A stretch of DNA of 64,000 nt from Mycolicibacterium sp. BiH015 (GTDB lineage: Bacteria > Actinomycetota > Actinomycetes > Mycobacteriales > Mycobacteriaceae), in assembly GCF_027706845.1 (NCBI RefSeq), contig NZ_JAQGCZ010000004.1, positions 613,590 to 677,589 of the forward strand, given 5' to 3'. Positions within the stretch are counted from its first letter, which is position 1. The number at the start of each line of letters is the position of its first letter. The notes below the pieces were generated by a model. It did no database searches. It worked only from the letters and a program-made list of their open reading frames with translations, and was not told the DNA's origin. This document shows, one piece after another, positions 55,781 to 64,000 of this stretch. Position numbers and translations under genes: made by a program.

Positions 55781-56497
55781 TCAGCCGCCCATCAGCATCC
55801 GCCACTGGTCCAGATTGCTCGCGCGATACACGTAGTTGGTGCTGCGTACAGCCGACAGCGACGCACTCGGTTCGGCGGAATACCAGTGGCCGGGGAAGAC
55901 GGTGGGGTCGCCGGACAGCTGCGCAAGCGCCTGCAGGCTGCGGAACATGTCGTCGACGTTGCCGCCGGGGAAGTCGGTGCGGCCGCAGCCCTCCAGGAAA
56001 AGGGTGTCGCCGGCGACCAGCCGCCCGTCGAGCAGGAAGCACTGGCTGCCGGAGGTGTGGCCAGGTGTGTGCAGCAGCTCGATTTCGATGTCGCCGACCG
56101 ACACCTTGTCGCCGTGCTGGTGGCTGGTCAGTTCACTGCCCGCGATGCCGGTGATCCGGGAAACCCAATCGGCTTCGTGGGCATTGACGTGGACCGGAAC
56201 ACTGGTCCGCTCCAGCAGTTCGGCCAGCCCCTTGAGCTCGAAACCCATCATCGAACCGCCGATGTGATCGGGATGGTGGTGCGTGACGAGCACTCCCGAC
56301 AGGTGCATGCCGTCGGCCTCCAGCGCGTCCACCAGGTCCTGCGCCGCGTACGCCGGGTCGACGACGACGGTGTCGCCCGTCTCGCGGTCCCCGATCAGAT
56401 AGGCGAAGTTGCGCATCTGCTGGGCGATCATGTCGCCTACCGCGAAGTCGCGGCCCGAGAGCATCTGCTTGAAATAGAGGCGGTCGGTGTCGGCCAT
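55781..56497 (-). CDS. MBL-fold hydrolase, glyoxalase II-like
   Basis: A 238-residue metallo-beta-lactamase-fold hydrolase. Zinc motif THHHPDHIGG (residues 72-81), third His in HTPGHTSGSQCF, bridging Asp in VAGDTLF, and FPGHWYS at the C-terminus: the glyoxalase II (hydroxyacylglutathione hydrolase-like) pattern. In mycobacteria, which use mycothiol, the thiol ester substrate probably differs. Start ATG 56497, 111 bp from the tRNA-Thr gene. Gene order matches the glyoxalase-II-like gene next to rpmG in M. tuberculosis. Confidence 0.88.
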   Translation of the reverse strand: MADTDRLYFKQMLSGRDFAVGDMIAQQMRNFAYLIGDRETGDTVVVDPAYAAQDLVDALEADGMHLSGVLVTHHHPDHIGGSMMGFELKGLAELLERTSVPVHVNAHEADWVSRITGIAGSELTSHQHGDKVSVGDIEIELLHTPGHTSGSQCFLLDGRLVAGDTLFLEGCGRTDFPGGNVDDMFRSLQALAQLSGDPTVFPGHWYSAEPSASLSAVRSTNYVYRASNLDQWRMLMGG

Positions 56498-56608
56498 GGG
56501 GTCAGCGTAGGCTGCACGCCGCGAAAGCCCGCCGACGACCAGCGGTTTGGCGCCGGAAACGGGGAGAATGTACCCTCTTTAAGGCTCGCGGCACTTTCGC
56601 GGGCGCAG

Positions 56609-56681
56609 GCCCCCTTAGCTCAGTCGGCAGAGCGTTTCCATGGTAAGGAAAAGGTCAACGGTTCGATTCCGTTAGGGGGCT
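56609..56681 (+). tRNA. tRNA-Thr (GGT anticodon)
   Basis: 73-nt cloverleaf: acceptor gccccct/agggggc, D arm with gctcagtcggcagagc, anticodon stem tttcc/ggaaa around atGGTaa, T arm aacgg-ttcgatt-ccgtt. No CCA encoded. Confidence 0.93.
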
Positions 56682-56713
56682 CGGTGGATACGGGCTTTGT
56701 GCCCGGCAGCCGG

Positions 56714-56787
56714 GGCGGTGTAGCTCAGCTGGTTAGAGCGCACGACTCATAATCGTGAGGTCGGGAGATCGAGCCTCCCCACCGCTA
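56714..56787 (+). tRNA. tRNA-Met (CAT anticodon, elongator type)
   Basis: 74-nt cloverleaf: acceptor ggcggtg/caccgct with terminal G-U, D arm gctcagctggttagagc, anticodon stem cacga/tcgtg with loop ctCATaa, T arm on gggag...ctccc. Lacks initiator features (no GGG/CCC anticodon stem). Could also be an Ile2 type, but sequence resembles mycobacterial elongator Met. Confidence 0.85.
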
Positions 56788-56827
56788 CAAGCAACGAACG
56801 CGAACGTAGAAGAAAGAGACGACTGAC

Positions 56828-56995
56828 GTGGCCTCCAGTACTGACGTACGGCCCAAGATCACCTTGGCCTGCGAGGTGTGCAAGCACCGCAACTACATCA
56901 CCAAGAAGAACCGCCGCAACGATCCCGATCGCCTCGAGATCAAGAAGTTCTGCCCGAACTGCGGCAAGCACCAGGCCCACAAAGAGTCGCGCTGA
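56828..56995 (+). CDS. rpmG: 50S ribosomal protein L33
   Basis: A 55-residue L33 ([20 protein letters not shown]...). It has two CxxC pairs (CEVC and CPNC), so it is the zinc-binding (C+) form; mycobacteria keep zinc-free paralogues elsewhere for zinc starvation. GTG 56828 follows the two tRNAs and precedes hadA by 66 bp. Core translation protein of the large subunit. Confidence 0.95.
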   Translation: MASSTDVRPKITLACEVCKHRNYITKKNRRNDPDRLEIKKFCPNCGKHQAHKESR

Positions 56996-57061
56996 GCGAC
57001 CCGACTGGGCCGGCGCCGCGATGCAACGGTTGCTGAGGCCTCCTAGGTAGGTTCAACACTC

Positions 57062-57541
57062 GTGTCTTTCCTGGACGCTCTCGTCGGGGTGCACTACCGC
57101 TACCCCGACCACTACGTCGTGGGACGCGAGAAGATTCGCGAGTACGCCACCGCCGTCAAGAACGACGATCCGGTGTTCTTCGACGAGGACGCCGCCGAAG
57201 CGCTCGGACACGACGCGCTCGTCGCGCCGCTGACATTCCTGTCGATCTTCGGCTACCAGGCTCAGTTGGCGATGTTCTCGGCGAACAACGTCGGCATCAG
57301 TGACGCCAAGATCGTCCAGGTCGATCAGGTGGTCAAGTATTTCTCGCCGATCAAAGCCGGCGACACCCTGTACTGCGATGTGTGGGTGGACTCGATCCGC
57401 AAAGCGCACGGCACCGACATCATCGTCACGAAGAACATCGTCACCAACGAGAAGGGCGATGTCGTTCAGGAGAACTACACCACCCTCGCGGGGCGTAGCG
57501 AAGAAGACGGAGAGAGTGGCTTCACAGATGGCACTGCGTGA
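57062..57541 (+). CDS. hadA: (3R)-hydroxyacyl-ACP dehydratase subunit HadA
   Basis: A 159-residue hot-dog fold subunit of the FAS-II beta-hydroxyacyl-ACP dehydratase, which dehydrates the intermediate in mycolic acid elongation. HadA forms the HadAB heterodimer and gives substrate binding. Seen: VGREKIREYATAVKNDDPVFFDE, LVAPLTFLSIFGYQAQ, HGTDIIVTKNIVTNEKGDVVQE. GTG 57062. Its 3' end overlaps hadB by 14 bp, so the subunits are co-translated. Confidence 0.95.
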   Translation: MSFLDALVGVHYRYPDHYVVGREKIREYATAVKNDDPVFFDEDAAEALGHDALVAPLTFLSIFGYQAQLAMFSANNVGISDAKIVQVDQVVKYFSPIKAGDTLYCDVWVDSIRKAHGTDIIVTKNIVTNEKGDVVQENYTTLAGRSEEDGESGFTDGTA

Positions 57542-57956
57542 GTTCAGTTCGGTCAAGGTCGGCGATCAACTGCCCGAGAAGGTCATTCCGCTGACGCGGG
57601 CCGACCTCGTCAACTATGCGGGCGTGTCCGGCGACCTCAACCCGATTCACTGGGACGACGACATCGCCAAGCAGGTCGGCCTCGACACTGCGATCGCCCA
57701 CGGCATGCTGACCATGGGTCTCGGCGGCGGATACGTCACCGCGTGGGTCGGCGACCCCGCGGCGGTCACCGAGTACAACGTGCGCTTCACCGCCGTCGTG
57801 CCCGTCCCCAACGATGGCAAGGGTGCCGAGATCGTCTTCAACGGTCGTGTGAAATCCGTTGACCCGGAATCAAAGTCGGTGACGATCGCGCTGAGTGCCA
57901 CCGCCGGCGGGAAGAAGATCTTCGGCCGCGCCGTCGCAGTCGCGAAGCTGGCATAG
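57528..57956 (+). CDS. hadB: (3R)-hydroxyacyl-ACP dehydratase subunit HadB
   Basis: A 142-residue MaoC-type hot-dog subunit and the catalytic one: GVSGDLNPIHWDDD contains the Asp/His pair, followed by AIAHGMLTMGLGGGY. It pairs with HadA and HadC in FAS-II. ATG 57528 lies inside the hadA end. In M. tuberculosis this dehydratase is the target of isoxyl and thiacetazone. Confidence 0.95.
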   Translation: MALREFSSVKVGDQLPEKVIPLTRADLVNYAGVSGDLNPIHWDDDIAKQVGLDTAIAHGMLTMGLGGGYVTAWVGDPAAVTEYNVRFTAVVPVPNDGKGAEIVFNGRVKSVDPESKSVTIALSATAGGKKIFGRAVAVAKLA

Positions 57957-57966
57957 GCAGGTAGAG

Positions 57967-58521
57967 ATGGCACTCAAGACAGACATCCGCGGGATGGTCT
58001 GGGAATACCCGGACGCCTTCGTCGTCGGACGCGAGCAGATCCGCCAGTACGCGAACTCGGTGAAGGCCCACGATCCGACCTCGGTGGACATCGAGGCCGC
58101 CAAAGCGGCGGGTCACTCCGGGCTGATCGCCCCGCCGACCTTCATGTCGATCTTCGCGGTGATGATCCAGCGGCATTTCTTCCAGCACGTCGACGTCGGC
58201 TTCGAGACGATGCAGATCGTGCAGGTGGACCAGAAGTTCCTGTTCCGTCGCCCCATCCAGGAGGGCGACGCGCTGCGAGGCGTCATGACGATCCTGACCG
58301 TGGACGAGCGCTTCGGTGCCGACATCGTCACCACCCGCAACGTCCTCACCGACCAGCACGGTGAGGTCGTCATGGAGTCCTTCACGACGCTGATGGGTCA
58401 CGAGGGCGACAATTCGATCTCGGCCGGCTGGGATCCGGAGACCGGACAGGTGGTGCGCAAGCCCGTCACACACGAGGACGATCTCGGCGACGACGAGCCG
58501 GCGGCCACGGGTACGGATTAG
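57967..58521 (+). CDS. hadC: (3R)-hydroxyacyl-ACP dehydratase subunit HadC
   Basis: A 184-residue HadC, paralogue of HadA (VGREQIRQYANSVKAHDPTS, GLIAPPTFMSIFAVMIQRHFF, FGADIVTTRNVLTDQHGEVVMES). HadBC handles the longer mycolate chains. A short acidic tail follows residue 165. ATG 57967, 10 bp after hadB. The tRNA-Trp gene follows. Confidence 0.94.
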   Translation: MALKTDIRGMVWEYPDAFVVGREQIRQYANSVKAHDPTSVDIEAAKAAGHSGLIAPPTFMSIFAVMIQRHFFQHVDVGFETMQIVQVDQKFLFRRPIQEGDALRGVMTILTVDERFGADIVTTRNVLTDQHGEVVMESFTTLMGHEGDNSISAGWDPETGQVVRKPVTHEDDLGDDEPAATGTD

Positions 58522-58646
58522 TAACTGGGACCCGGGTCGCGCTACACTCGGGCTTCGGGGTTTTCCCAGTTAAGCGCGCTGTCCGTCGGCTCGGATCGAC
58601 CGAACGGGGAGCGCGCAAATTGTGTGAGCCCTGAGCACATCGCTGA

Positions 58647-58719
<73 letters not shown>

Positions 58720-58804
58720 CTCAACTGAATACTCGACAAGGGTGGAAAGTCGTCCGGTTGCAATACTGGATGACGACCACCCGGCAACGAACGAAAGGCA
58801 TGCG

Positions 58805-59257
58805 GTGAGCGACGAGCGCGACGGTGTCAGCTCCGCGGACACCGACAGCGGCAACGAGACCGACGACGGGGACACCCGCGGCCAGACCGCGGTGGTGACG
58901 CGGCCCATGCGGCCCACCGGAAAGCGGTCGCGTCGCGCGGTCGACGAGACCGACGCCGAGGATGCCGACGACGCCCCCGAGGCGGACGGTTCGGGATCCA
59001 AGGACGACGGCAGCGGCCCGAAACGCAAGAAGAAGACGGCCAAGAAGCCCAAGGACGGGCCCTCGCGGAACCCGATCGCGTTCGTCATCAACTACCTGCG
59101 GGAAGTGGTCGGCGAACTCCGGAAGGTCATCTGGCCCAACCGCAAGCAGATGGCCAGCTACACCACCGTCGTGCTGCTGTTCCTGATCTTCATGGTGGCG
59201 ATGATCGGCGGGGTCGACCTGGGCCTGGCGAAGCTCGTGACCTGGATCTTCGGCTGA
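58805..59257 (+). CDS. secE: Preprotein translocase subunit SecE
   Basis: A 150-residue SecE with a long hydrophilic, acidic then lysine-rich N-terminal extension (residues 1-90) as in other mycobacteria. The conserved part is PIAFVINYLREVVGELRKVIWPNRKQMASYTTVVLLFLIFM: the amphipathic helix, the WPxRKQ turn and the single transmembrane helix. It stabilises SecY in the translocon. GTG 58805 is chosen with AAAGG upstream. Confidence 0.95.
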   Translation: MSDERDGVSSADTDSGNETDDGDTRGQTAVVTRPMRPTGKRSRRAVDETDAEDADDAPEADGSGSKDDGSGPKRKKKTAKKPKDGPSRNPIAFVINYLREVVGELRKVIWPNRKQMASYTTVVLLFLIFMVAMIGGVDLGLAKLVTWIFG

Positions 59258-59298
59258 CCGCAGCCACAGGCACACGAGAGACATCAAGAGAGGACTGA

Positions 59299-60159
<861 letters not shown>

Positions 60160-60203
60160 GACGGGCCCCGAGCCCACCAGGAAGAGAAAGAGAAAGCACA
60201 GCC

Positions 60204-60632
60204 ATGCCCCCGAAGAAAAAGGTCGTCGGGCTGATCAAGCTGCAGATCCAGGCCGGGCAGGCCAACCCCGCCCCGCCGGTCGGTCCCGCGCTCGGCCAGC
60301 ACGGCGTCAACATCATGGAGTTCTGCAAGGCGTACAACGCCGCGACCGAGTCGCAGCGCGGCAACGTCATCCCCGTGGAGATCACCGTCTACGAGGACCG
60401 CAGCTTCACGTTCGCGCTGAAGACCCCGCCCGCCGCCAAGCTGCTGCTCAAGGCCGCAGGCGTGCAGAAGGGCTCAGGCGAGCCGCACAAGACCAAGGTC
60501 GCCAAGGTGACCTGGGATCAGGTGCGCGAAATCGCCGAGACCAAGAAGGAAGACCTGAACGCCAACGACATCGATCAGGCCGCCAAGATCATCGCCGGCA
60601 CCGCCCGGTCGATGGGGATCACAGTCGAGTAA
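60204..60632 (+). CDS. rplK: 50S ribosomal protein L11
   Basis: A 142-residue L11: [34 protein letters not shown] and the C-terminal RNA-binding part [33 protein letters not shown]. It forms the GTPase-associated centre and is required for RelA activation. ATG 60204 follows AGAAAG. In an operon with rplA downstream, separated by an L1-type RNA structure. Confidence 0.97.
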   Translation: MPPKKKVVGLIKLQIQAGQANPAPPVGPALGQHGVNIMEFCKAYNAATESQRGNVIPVEITVYEDRSFTFALKTPPAAKLLLKAAGVQKGSGEPHKTKVAKVTWDQVREIAETKKEDLNANDIDQAAKIIAGTARSMGITVE

Positions 60633-60650
60633 GTCGTCTCGACGGATCTC

Positions 60651-60679
60651 GTGGGAGAGCCCGCTTCGGCTCGCACCAC
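60651..60679 (+). promoter_or_regulatory. Candidate L1-binding mRNA structure before rplA
   Basis: In the 70-nt rplK-rplA gap the RNA can fold as GUGG (60651-60654) with CCAC (60676-60679), an asymmetric internal loop GAG / CGCA, and an upper stem AGCC/GGCU with loop CGCUUC. GUGGGAG followed by a short stem and CCAC is the motif bound by L1 in 23S rRNA and in its own mRNA, so autogenous control is likely. Based on eye folding only. Confidence 0.6.
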
Positions 60680-60702
60680 AACTCAGTAACTAGGAGAAAC
60701 CA

Positions 60703-61416
60703 ATGAGCAAGAACAGCAAGGCATATAAGGCAGCCGCCGAGAAGGTGGACAAGGCCCGTCTCTACTCCCCGTTGGAGGCCGCGAAGCTGGCCAAGGAGAC
60801 GTCGTCGAAGAACCAGGACGCCACCGTCGAGGTCGCGATCCGCCTCGGCGTCGACCCGCGCAAGGCAGACCAAATGGTCCGCGGCACGGTGAACCTGCCC
60901 AACGGCACCGGCAAGACCGCACGCGTCGCCGTGTTCGCCGTAGGTGACAAGGCCGAAGCCGCCGAGGCCGCCGGCGCCGACATCGTCGGCAGCGACGACC
61001 TGATCGAGAAGATCCAGGGCGGGTTCCTCGACTTCGACGCCGCGATCGCCACACCCGACCAGATGGCCAAGGTCGGCCGCATCGCCCGCATCCTCGGCCC
61101 CCGCGGCCTGATGCCGAACCCGAAGACCGGAACCGTCACCCCGGATGTCGCGAAGGCTGTGTCCGACATCAAGGGCGGCAAGATCAATTTCCGTGTCGAC
61201 AAGCAGGCCAACCTGCACTTCGTGATCGGCAAGGCGTCGTTCGACGAGAAGGCGCTCGCGGAGAACTACGGCGCCGCGCTCGACGAGATCCTGCGTGCCA
61301 AGCCGTCGTCGTCGAAGGGCCGCTACCTGAAGAAGGTCGTCGTCTCGACCACCACGGGCCCCGGCATCCCGGTCGACCCGTCGGTGACCCGCAATTTCAC
61401 GGAGGAGTCGGCGTAA
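60703..61416 (+). CDS. rplA: 50S ribosomal protein L1
   Basis: A 237-residue L1: [37 protein letters not shown], and the diagnostic [21 protein letters not shown] and [19 protein letters not shown]. It forms the L1 stalk and acts as a translational repressor of its operon in many bacteria. AGGAG precedes ATG 60703 by 6 bases. A strong hairpin ends the operon. Confidence 0.97.
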   Translation: MSKNSKAYKAAAEKVDKARLYSPLEAAKLAKETSSKNQDATVEVAIRLGVDPRKADQMVRGTVNLPNGTGKTARVAVFAVGDKAEAAEAAGADIVGSDDLIEKIQGGFLDFDAAIATPDQMAKVGRIARILGPRGLMPNPKTGTVTPDVAKAVSDIKGGKINFRVDKQANLHFVIGKASFDEKALAENYGAALDEILRAKPSSSKGRYLKKVVVSTTTGPGIPVDPSVTRNFTEESA

Positions 61417-61432
61417 CCGACACCCAGACCGA

Positions 61433-61467
61433 CGAGAAGCCCCGCACCACCGGTGCGGGGCTTCTCG
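61433..61467 (+). terminator. Terminator after rplA
   Basis: 16-bp perfect stem (61433-61448 with 61452-61467), 3-nt loop, no long U tract but cttctc follows. Ends the rplK-rplA unit. Confidence 0.85.
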
Positions 61468-61706
61468 CTTCTCAACGTATTTGAGAGTGCTCCTCGGTCG
61501 CCGACCCTGGCCCCGCCACGACAGGCCATCCCCCACGAACGGCAAGTCAGGCGAAACGGCCAGAGGTCTACGGTATCCCCCTGGTGATCCGTGACGAGGC
61601 GGCCGAAGAGCACCCTCGCGCAGCAACATAGCATCGCTGTCGTCAATTCCGTCGTTGAATGGTGAAACTCTCTGTGGGGGAGCGGAAATGCCGATCCGCA
61701 GCGGCT

Positions 61707-62069
61707 TCAGTGTGCGACGAGCTCATCCGCGGATTCGCCCTCGTCGGCATCCACGCCCGACAGCAAACAGACGTCCGACGTCTCGAAGATCAGGCGCGTC
61801 ACCACATCGGCCGACAGCCGCTGCTGGGGGAGTCCCGCCTGCTCGCAGGTGGCAACCACGGCGTCGCAGGAGTCGGCGTCGAAGACCCCGTAGAGCACCT
61901 CATCGGTGGGCACCGACAACGTTGCCACCAGACGCACCCGCGCGCCCCCGCTGGTGAGTTCGGTTGCCGCCGTGCGCAGCCGCGCCATGATGTCGTCGAC
62001 AGCGGCATCGGCCAGGTCGGGCAGATACCACTCTGCAAGGAAGTTGGTCGTTTCGCGGACATCGCCCAT
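61707..62069 (-). CDS. DUF4242-like small protein
   Basis: A protein of about 120 residues. TDEVLYGVFDADSCDAVVATCEQAGLPQQRL resembles the second half of DUF4242 (SCO4226-like nickel-binding ferredoxin-fold) proteins, with an N-terminal NFLAEWYLPDL. The tail is acidic. ATG 62069 (MGDVRETT) is preferred to the upstream start at 62087, which adds six residues. It is single, with 239 bp to the rplA terminator and 222 bp to the next gene; function unknown. Confidence 0.65.
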   Translation of the reverse strand: MGDVRETTNFLAEWYLPDLADAAVDDIMARLRTAATELTSGGARVRLVATLSVPTDEVLYGVFDADSCDAVVATCEQAGLPQQRLSADVVTRLIFETSDVCLLSGVDADEGESADELVAH

Positions 62070-62309
62070 TCTGCCGACGCTAGCCACTCGGCGTCTGGCG
62101 AGGAATCGGGTGATTCCCTAAACTTTCGCGCGACCGGCGCGAAGTACTGCCCCGCGCGAGATAGCCAGCCGAGCGGTCCGCGCCGGATGTGACCGGTGGT
62201 GAGGCCAGCGGGGCGAGGCATTCTCGTCCGGCAGACACTGGCGCGGATGTCATATATGAAGTTTGCTGATTGCCCTTCGCGGCCGGCTTCGCTGTGTGAT
62301 CGTTAACGC

Positions 62310-63854
62310 ATGCGTCATCAGGCCCGCGCGCTGGTTCTCGTCTTCGTGTCGCTGTTCACCGCCATGGCGTTGGCCATTGCGTCGGCGTTCGTCTCGGCGT
62401 TGGCCTACGGCGCGACGGCGCTGATCGTCCCCGGCACCGGCACGCCGGACGCCGACGTAATCGGCGGTTATCGCGAGAATGCGTGGAGTCGGTACATCGA
62501 CGGCGTCGCGTGCACGGTCGACTGCTCCGACCCCGACCTCGTCGGCATCCCGTACCCGGCCTCGTTCTGGCCGGTGAGCTTCATCCCCAATTGGTGCGTG
62601 CCCGGCCGCTGCGACAAGTGGAACGTCTCGGTGGGCGAGGGAACCGAAAACCTGCTGGCGGCGCTGGCCCCGTTCGTGGACCCGGCCTCCGAGGAGGACG
62701 TGTACATCTTTGGCTATTCGCAGGGCGGCGCGGTTGTCGCCAACGCACTCTCCGAGCTGGGACTGCTCGACCTGCCCGACGAGGTCAAGGAGCGGCTGAA
62801 GGTCGTCACGATCGGCGGCATCGAAAACCCCGACGGCGGCTTGTGGCAGCGCCTGGCCTGGCTGCAGGACTTCCTCGGCAACCCCATCCCGGTGCTCGAC
62901 GTGTCCTTTGATCCGCCGATGCCGGTGGACACCGGGATCGGCGTCACCTCGATCGGCTTCGAATACGACCCGGTGGTCTACGCACCGAAATACTGGGGCA
63001 ACATCTTCTCGGTCCTGAACATGGTCGCCGCGTTCGACACGGTGCACGGGTACTACCTGGACCCGACCGAGAAGGACCCTGACGACTCGATGCCCTACGG
63101 ATACACCGACGCGACCCTGGCGCCGCAGCTCAACTGCGACCTGAGCCCCGCAAACTGCCGGACCGACAGCTTCGGCAACTCCTACATCATGATCCCGGCA
63201 ACCTCGCTGCCGTTGATGGATGTGGTTCGCGCGCTGGCAAATTCGATCGGCATCGGGGGGCTCGCCAAGCCGTTCCTCGATCTCGCCGAGCCGGTGTTGC
63301 GTGAGATCGTCGATCTCGGCTTCGACTGGACCGGCGACCCCGGTGTGTCGAGCCCGTTGTCGATCCTGCCGTTCAAGATCTTCCAGAACTGGGTGAAGGT
63401 CGGCATCGATTTCGCCGTCGCGGCGGTCAAGGGCGTCGAGGCCTTTATCAGGAACTTCATCCCCGAGCAGACCGCCGCCTCCGAGGACGCCGACGACAGC
63501 ATCGTCGCGCTGGCAACCCCGGACGAAGAGCTTCCGTCAGACGCTGGGGAGGACGCTCCCGTCGAGGAGAAGGTCGTCACGTCCGACGAGGACGCGGACG
63601 CGCGGGCCGACGACGAGGTCGTGACCATCGACGAGGACGCCACCGCAACGGACGCCGCGGTCGACGAGGACGAGGTGATCACCGACGAGGACGCCACCGA
63701 AACGGACGTCGTGGTCGACGAGGTGGAGACCGTCACCGGAACGGAGGAGGCGGCCGTCACCGACGACGGCGACGATTCTGTCGCCGAAACCGCAGACGAG
63801 GACGCGTCAGAGCGCGATACTGACACCCAGAACGACACCCCGGCTGCGGCCTGA
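62310..63854 (+). CDS. Secreted PE-PPE-domain serine hydrolase with acidic tail
   Basis: A 514-residue protein. N-terminal signal peptide (residues about 1-32), then a PE-PPE domain (about 35-260), an alpha/beta-hydrolase fold starting ALIVPGTGTPDADVIGGY and with nucleophile GYSQGGAVVAN. Unlike most PE/PPE proteins it has no PE or PPE module. Residues about 385-514 are a highly acidic tail, including two near-repeats (TDEDATETDVVVDE type). Relatives act as esterases on cell-envelope lipids. ATG 62310; a terminator follows. Confidence 0.88.
   Translation: MRHQARALVLVFVSLFTAMALAIASAFVSALAYGATALIVPGTGTPDADVIGGYRENAWSRYIDGVACTVDCSDPDLVGIPYPASFWPVSFIPNWCVPGRCDKWNVSVGEGTENLLAALAPFVDPASEEDVYIFGYSQGGAVVANALSELGLLDLPDEVKERLKVVTIGGIENPDGGLWQRLAWLQDFLGNPIPVLDVSFDPPMPVDTGIGVTSIGFEYDPVVYAPKYWGNIFSVLNMVAAFDTVHGYYLDPTEKDPDDSMPYGYTDATLAPQLNCDLSPANCRTDSFGNSYIMIPATSLPLMDVVRALANSIGIGGLAKPFLDLAEPVLREIVDLGFDWTGDPGVSSPLSILPFKIFQNWVKVGIDFAVAAVKGVEAFIRNFIPEQTAASEDADDSIVALATPDEELPSDAGEDAPVEEKVVTSDEDADARADDEVVTIDEDATATDAAVDEDEVITDEDATETDVVVDEVETVTGTEEAAVTDDGDDSVAETADEDASERDTDTQNDTPAAA
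63630..63723 (+). repeat. 54-bp near-repeat coding for acidic units
   Basis: Two related units at 63630 and 63684 (period 54 bp, gacgaggacgccaccg start), encoding the acidic DEDAT... repeats in the hydrolase tail. Confidence 0.7.
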
Positions 63855-63867
63855 GGGCCATTATGGA

Positions 63868-63899
63868 GAATCCCCCGCATTCAGGCGTGCGGGGGATTC
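63868..63899 (+). terminator. Terminator after PE-PPE-domain gene
   Basis: 12-bp perfect stem gaatcccccgca/tgcgggggattc (63868-63879 with 63888-63899), 8-nt loop, then ttcgtc. The remaining 100 bases of the window show no gene. Confidence 0.8.
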
Positions 63900-64000
63900 T
63901 TCGTCTGCAGAGGGTCGGCTAGGTGTACTGCCCAGGCAGGTTGGTCAACCTTGTGATGGGTGGGACCTTCCCAATTGCTGAGTGTTGCCGGTGGTGATTG

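Noticed and set aside
56714..56787. tRNA-Met considered as initiator
   Set aside because: Lacks the three G-C pairs at the anticodon stem and the C1-A72 mismatch of initiator tRNA.

Overview
The window is a 64 kb, GC-rich (clearly above 65% by eye), gene-dense actinobacterial chromosome segment. It is almost certainly from a fast-growing mycobacterium (Mycolicibacterium type). Evidence: a mceA-F operon, an MMPL transporter, an antigen-85-like esterase, a PE-PPE-domain hydrolase, hadABC (the mycolic-acid FAS-II dehydratase), a deazaflavin (F420)-type nitroreductase, and the gene order recC-recB-recD ... echA-type crotonase - DUF2235 protein - metallo-hydrolase - rpmG - hadABC - tRNA-Trp - secE - nusG - rplK - rplA. 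From memory this matches the Rv0629c-Rv0641 segment of M. tuberculosis, with extra genes inserted. No insertion sequence, prophage, integrase or CRISPR array was seen. No gene-free stretch exceeds about 240 bases; the longest (about 61,470-61,706 and 62,088-62,309) hold nothing I recognise beyond the rplA terminator.

Region 1-10.3 kb is a nitrogen/amide metabolism block: the end of an oligopeptide-type ABC binding protein, a luciferase-like monooxygenase with a 36-bp in-frame tandem repeat at its N-terminus, a MocR-type regulator, a three-gene operon (C-N hydrolase, YtcJ-like amidohydrolase, APC permease) facing a TetR regulator across a clear operator-like inverted repeat, a short-chain dehydrogenase and an acetamidase/formamidase. 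Region 10.3-20.9 kb is a mixed set: F420-type and PPOX-type flavoproteins, a zincin-like lipoprotein, an antigen-85-like esterase, a PhyH dioxygenase, a Bcr/CflA-type efflux pump with a divergent MarR, glycogen phosphorylase and a membrane GGDEF protein.

Region 20.9-25.7 kb is a compact four-gene operon: MMPL exporter, type III polyketide synthase, isoprenylcysteine-methyltransferase-like enzyme, FAD monooxygenase. The three enzymes have the same composition as the Streptomyces srsABC phenolic-lipid locus, here joined to an exporter. Region 25.8-36.9 kb holds an M15 peptidase lipoprotein, a small membrane protein, a TetR regulator and a complete mceABCDEF set with no yrbE permease genes next to it, facing a cytochrome P450 across a region with an 18-bp perfect palindrome. 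Region 36.9-41.6 kb has an SsuD-like monooxygenase, a large membrane protein with a kinase-like middle part, and two tandem paralogous small secreted proteins.

Region 41.7-51.3 kb is one tightly coupled operon: DUF3060 membrane protein, a MESH1-like HD hydrolase, recC, recB, recD. Region 51.4-56.5 kb holds a ferredoxin-reductase-like flavoprotein, a CorA-family transporter with GQN in place of GMN, a crotonase, a DUF2235 protein lacking the usual nucleophile serine, and a glyoxalase-II-like hydrolase. Region 56.6-61.5 kb is core: three tRNAs, rpmG, hadABC, secE, nusG, rplK and rplA, with an L1-binding-type RNA structure between rplK and rplA. The window closes with a small DUF4242-like protein and a secreted PE-PPE-domain hydrolase with an acidic repeat tail.

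The best candidates for under-described biology are the MMPL-linked phenolic-lipid operon, the yrbE-less mce/P450 locus, the alarmone-hydrolase-like gene fused translationally to recBCD, and a 65-bp intergenic inverted-repeat element present at least twice.
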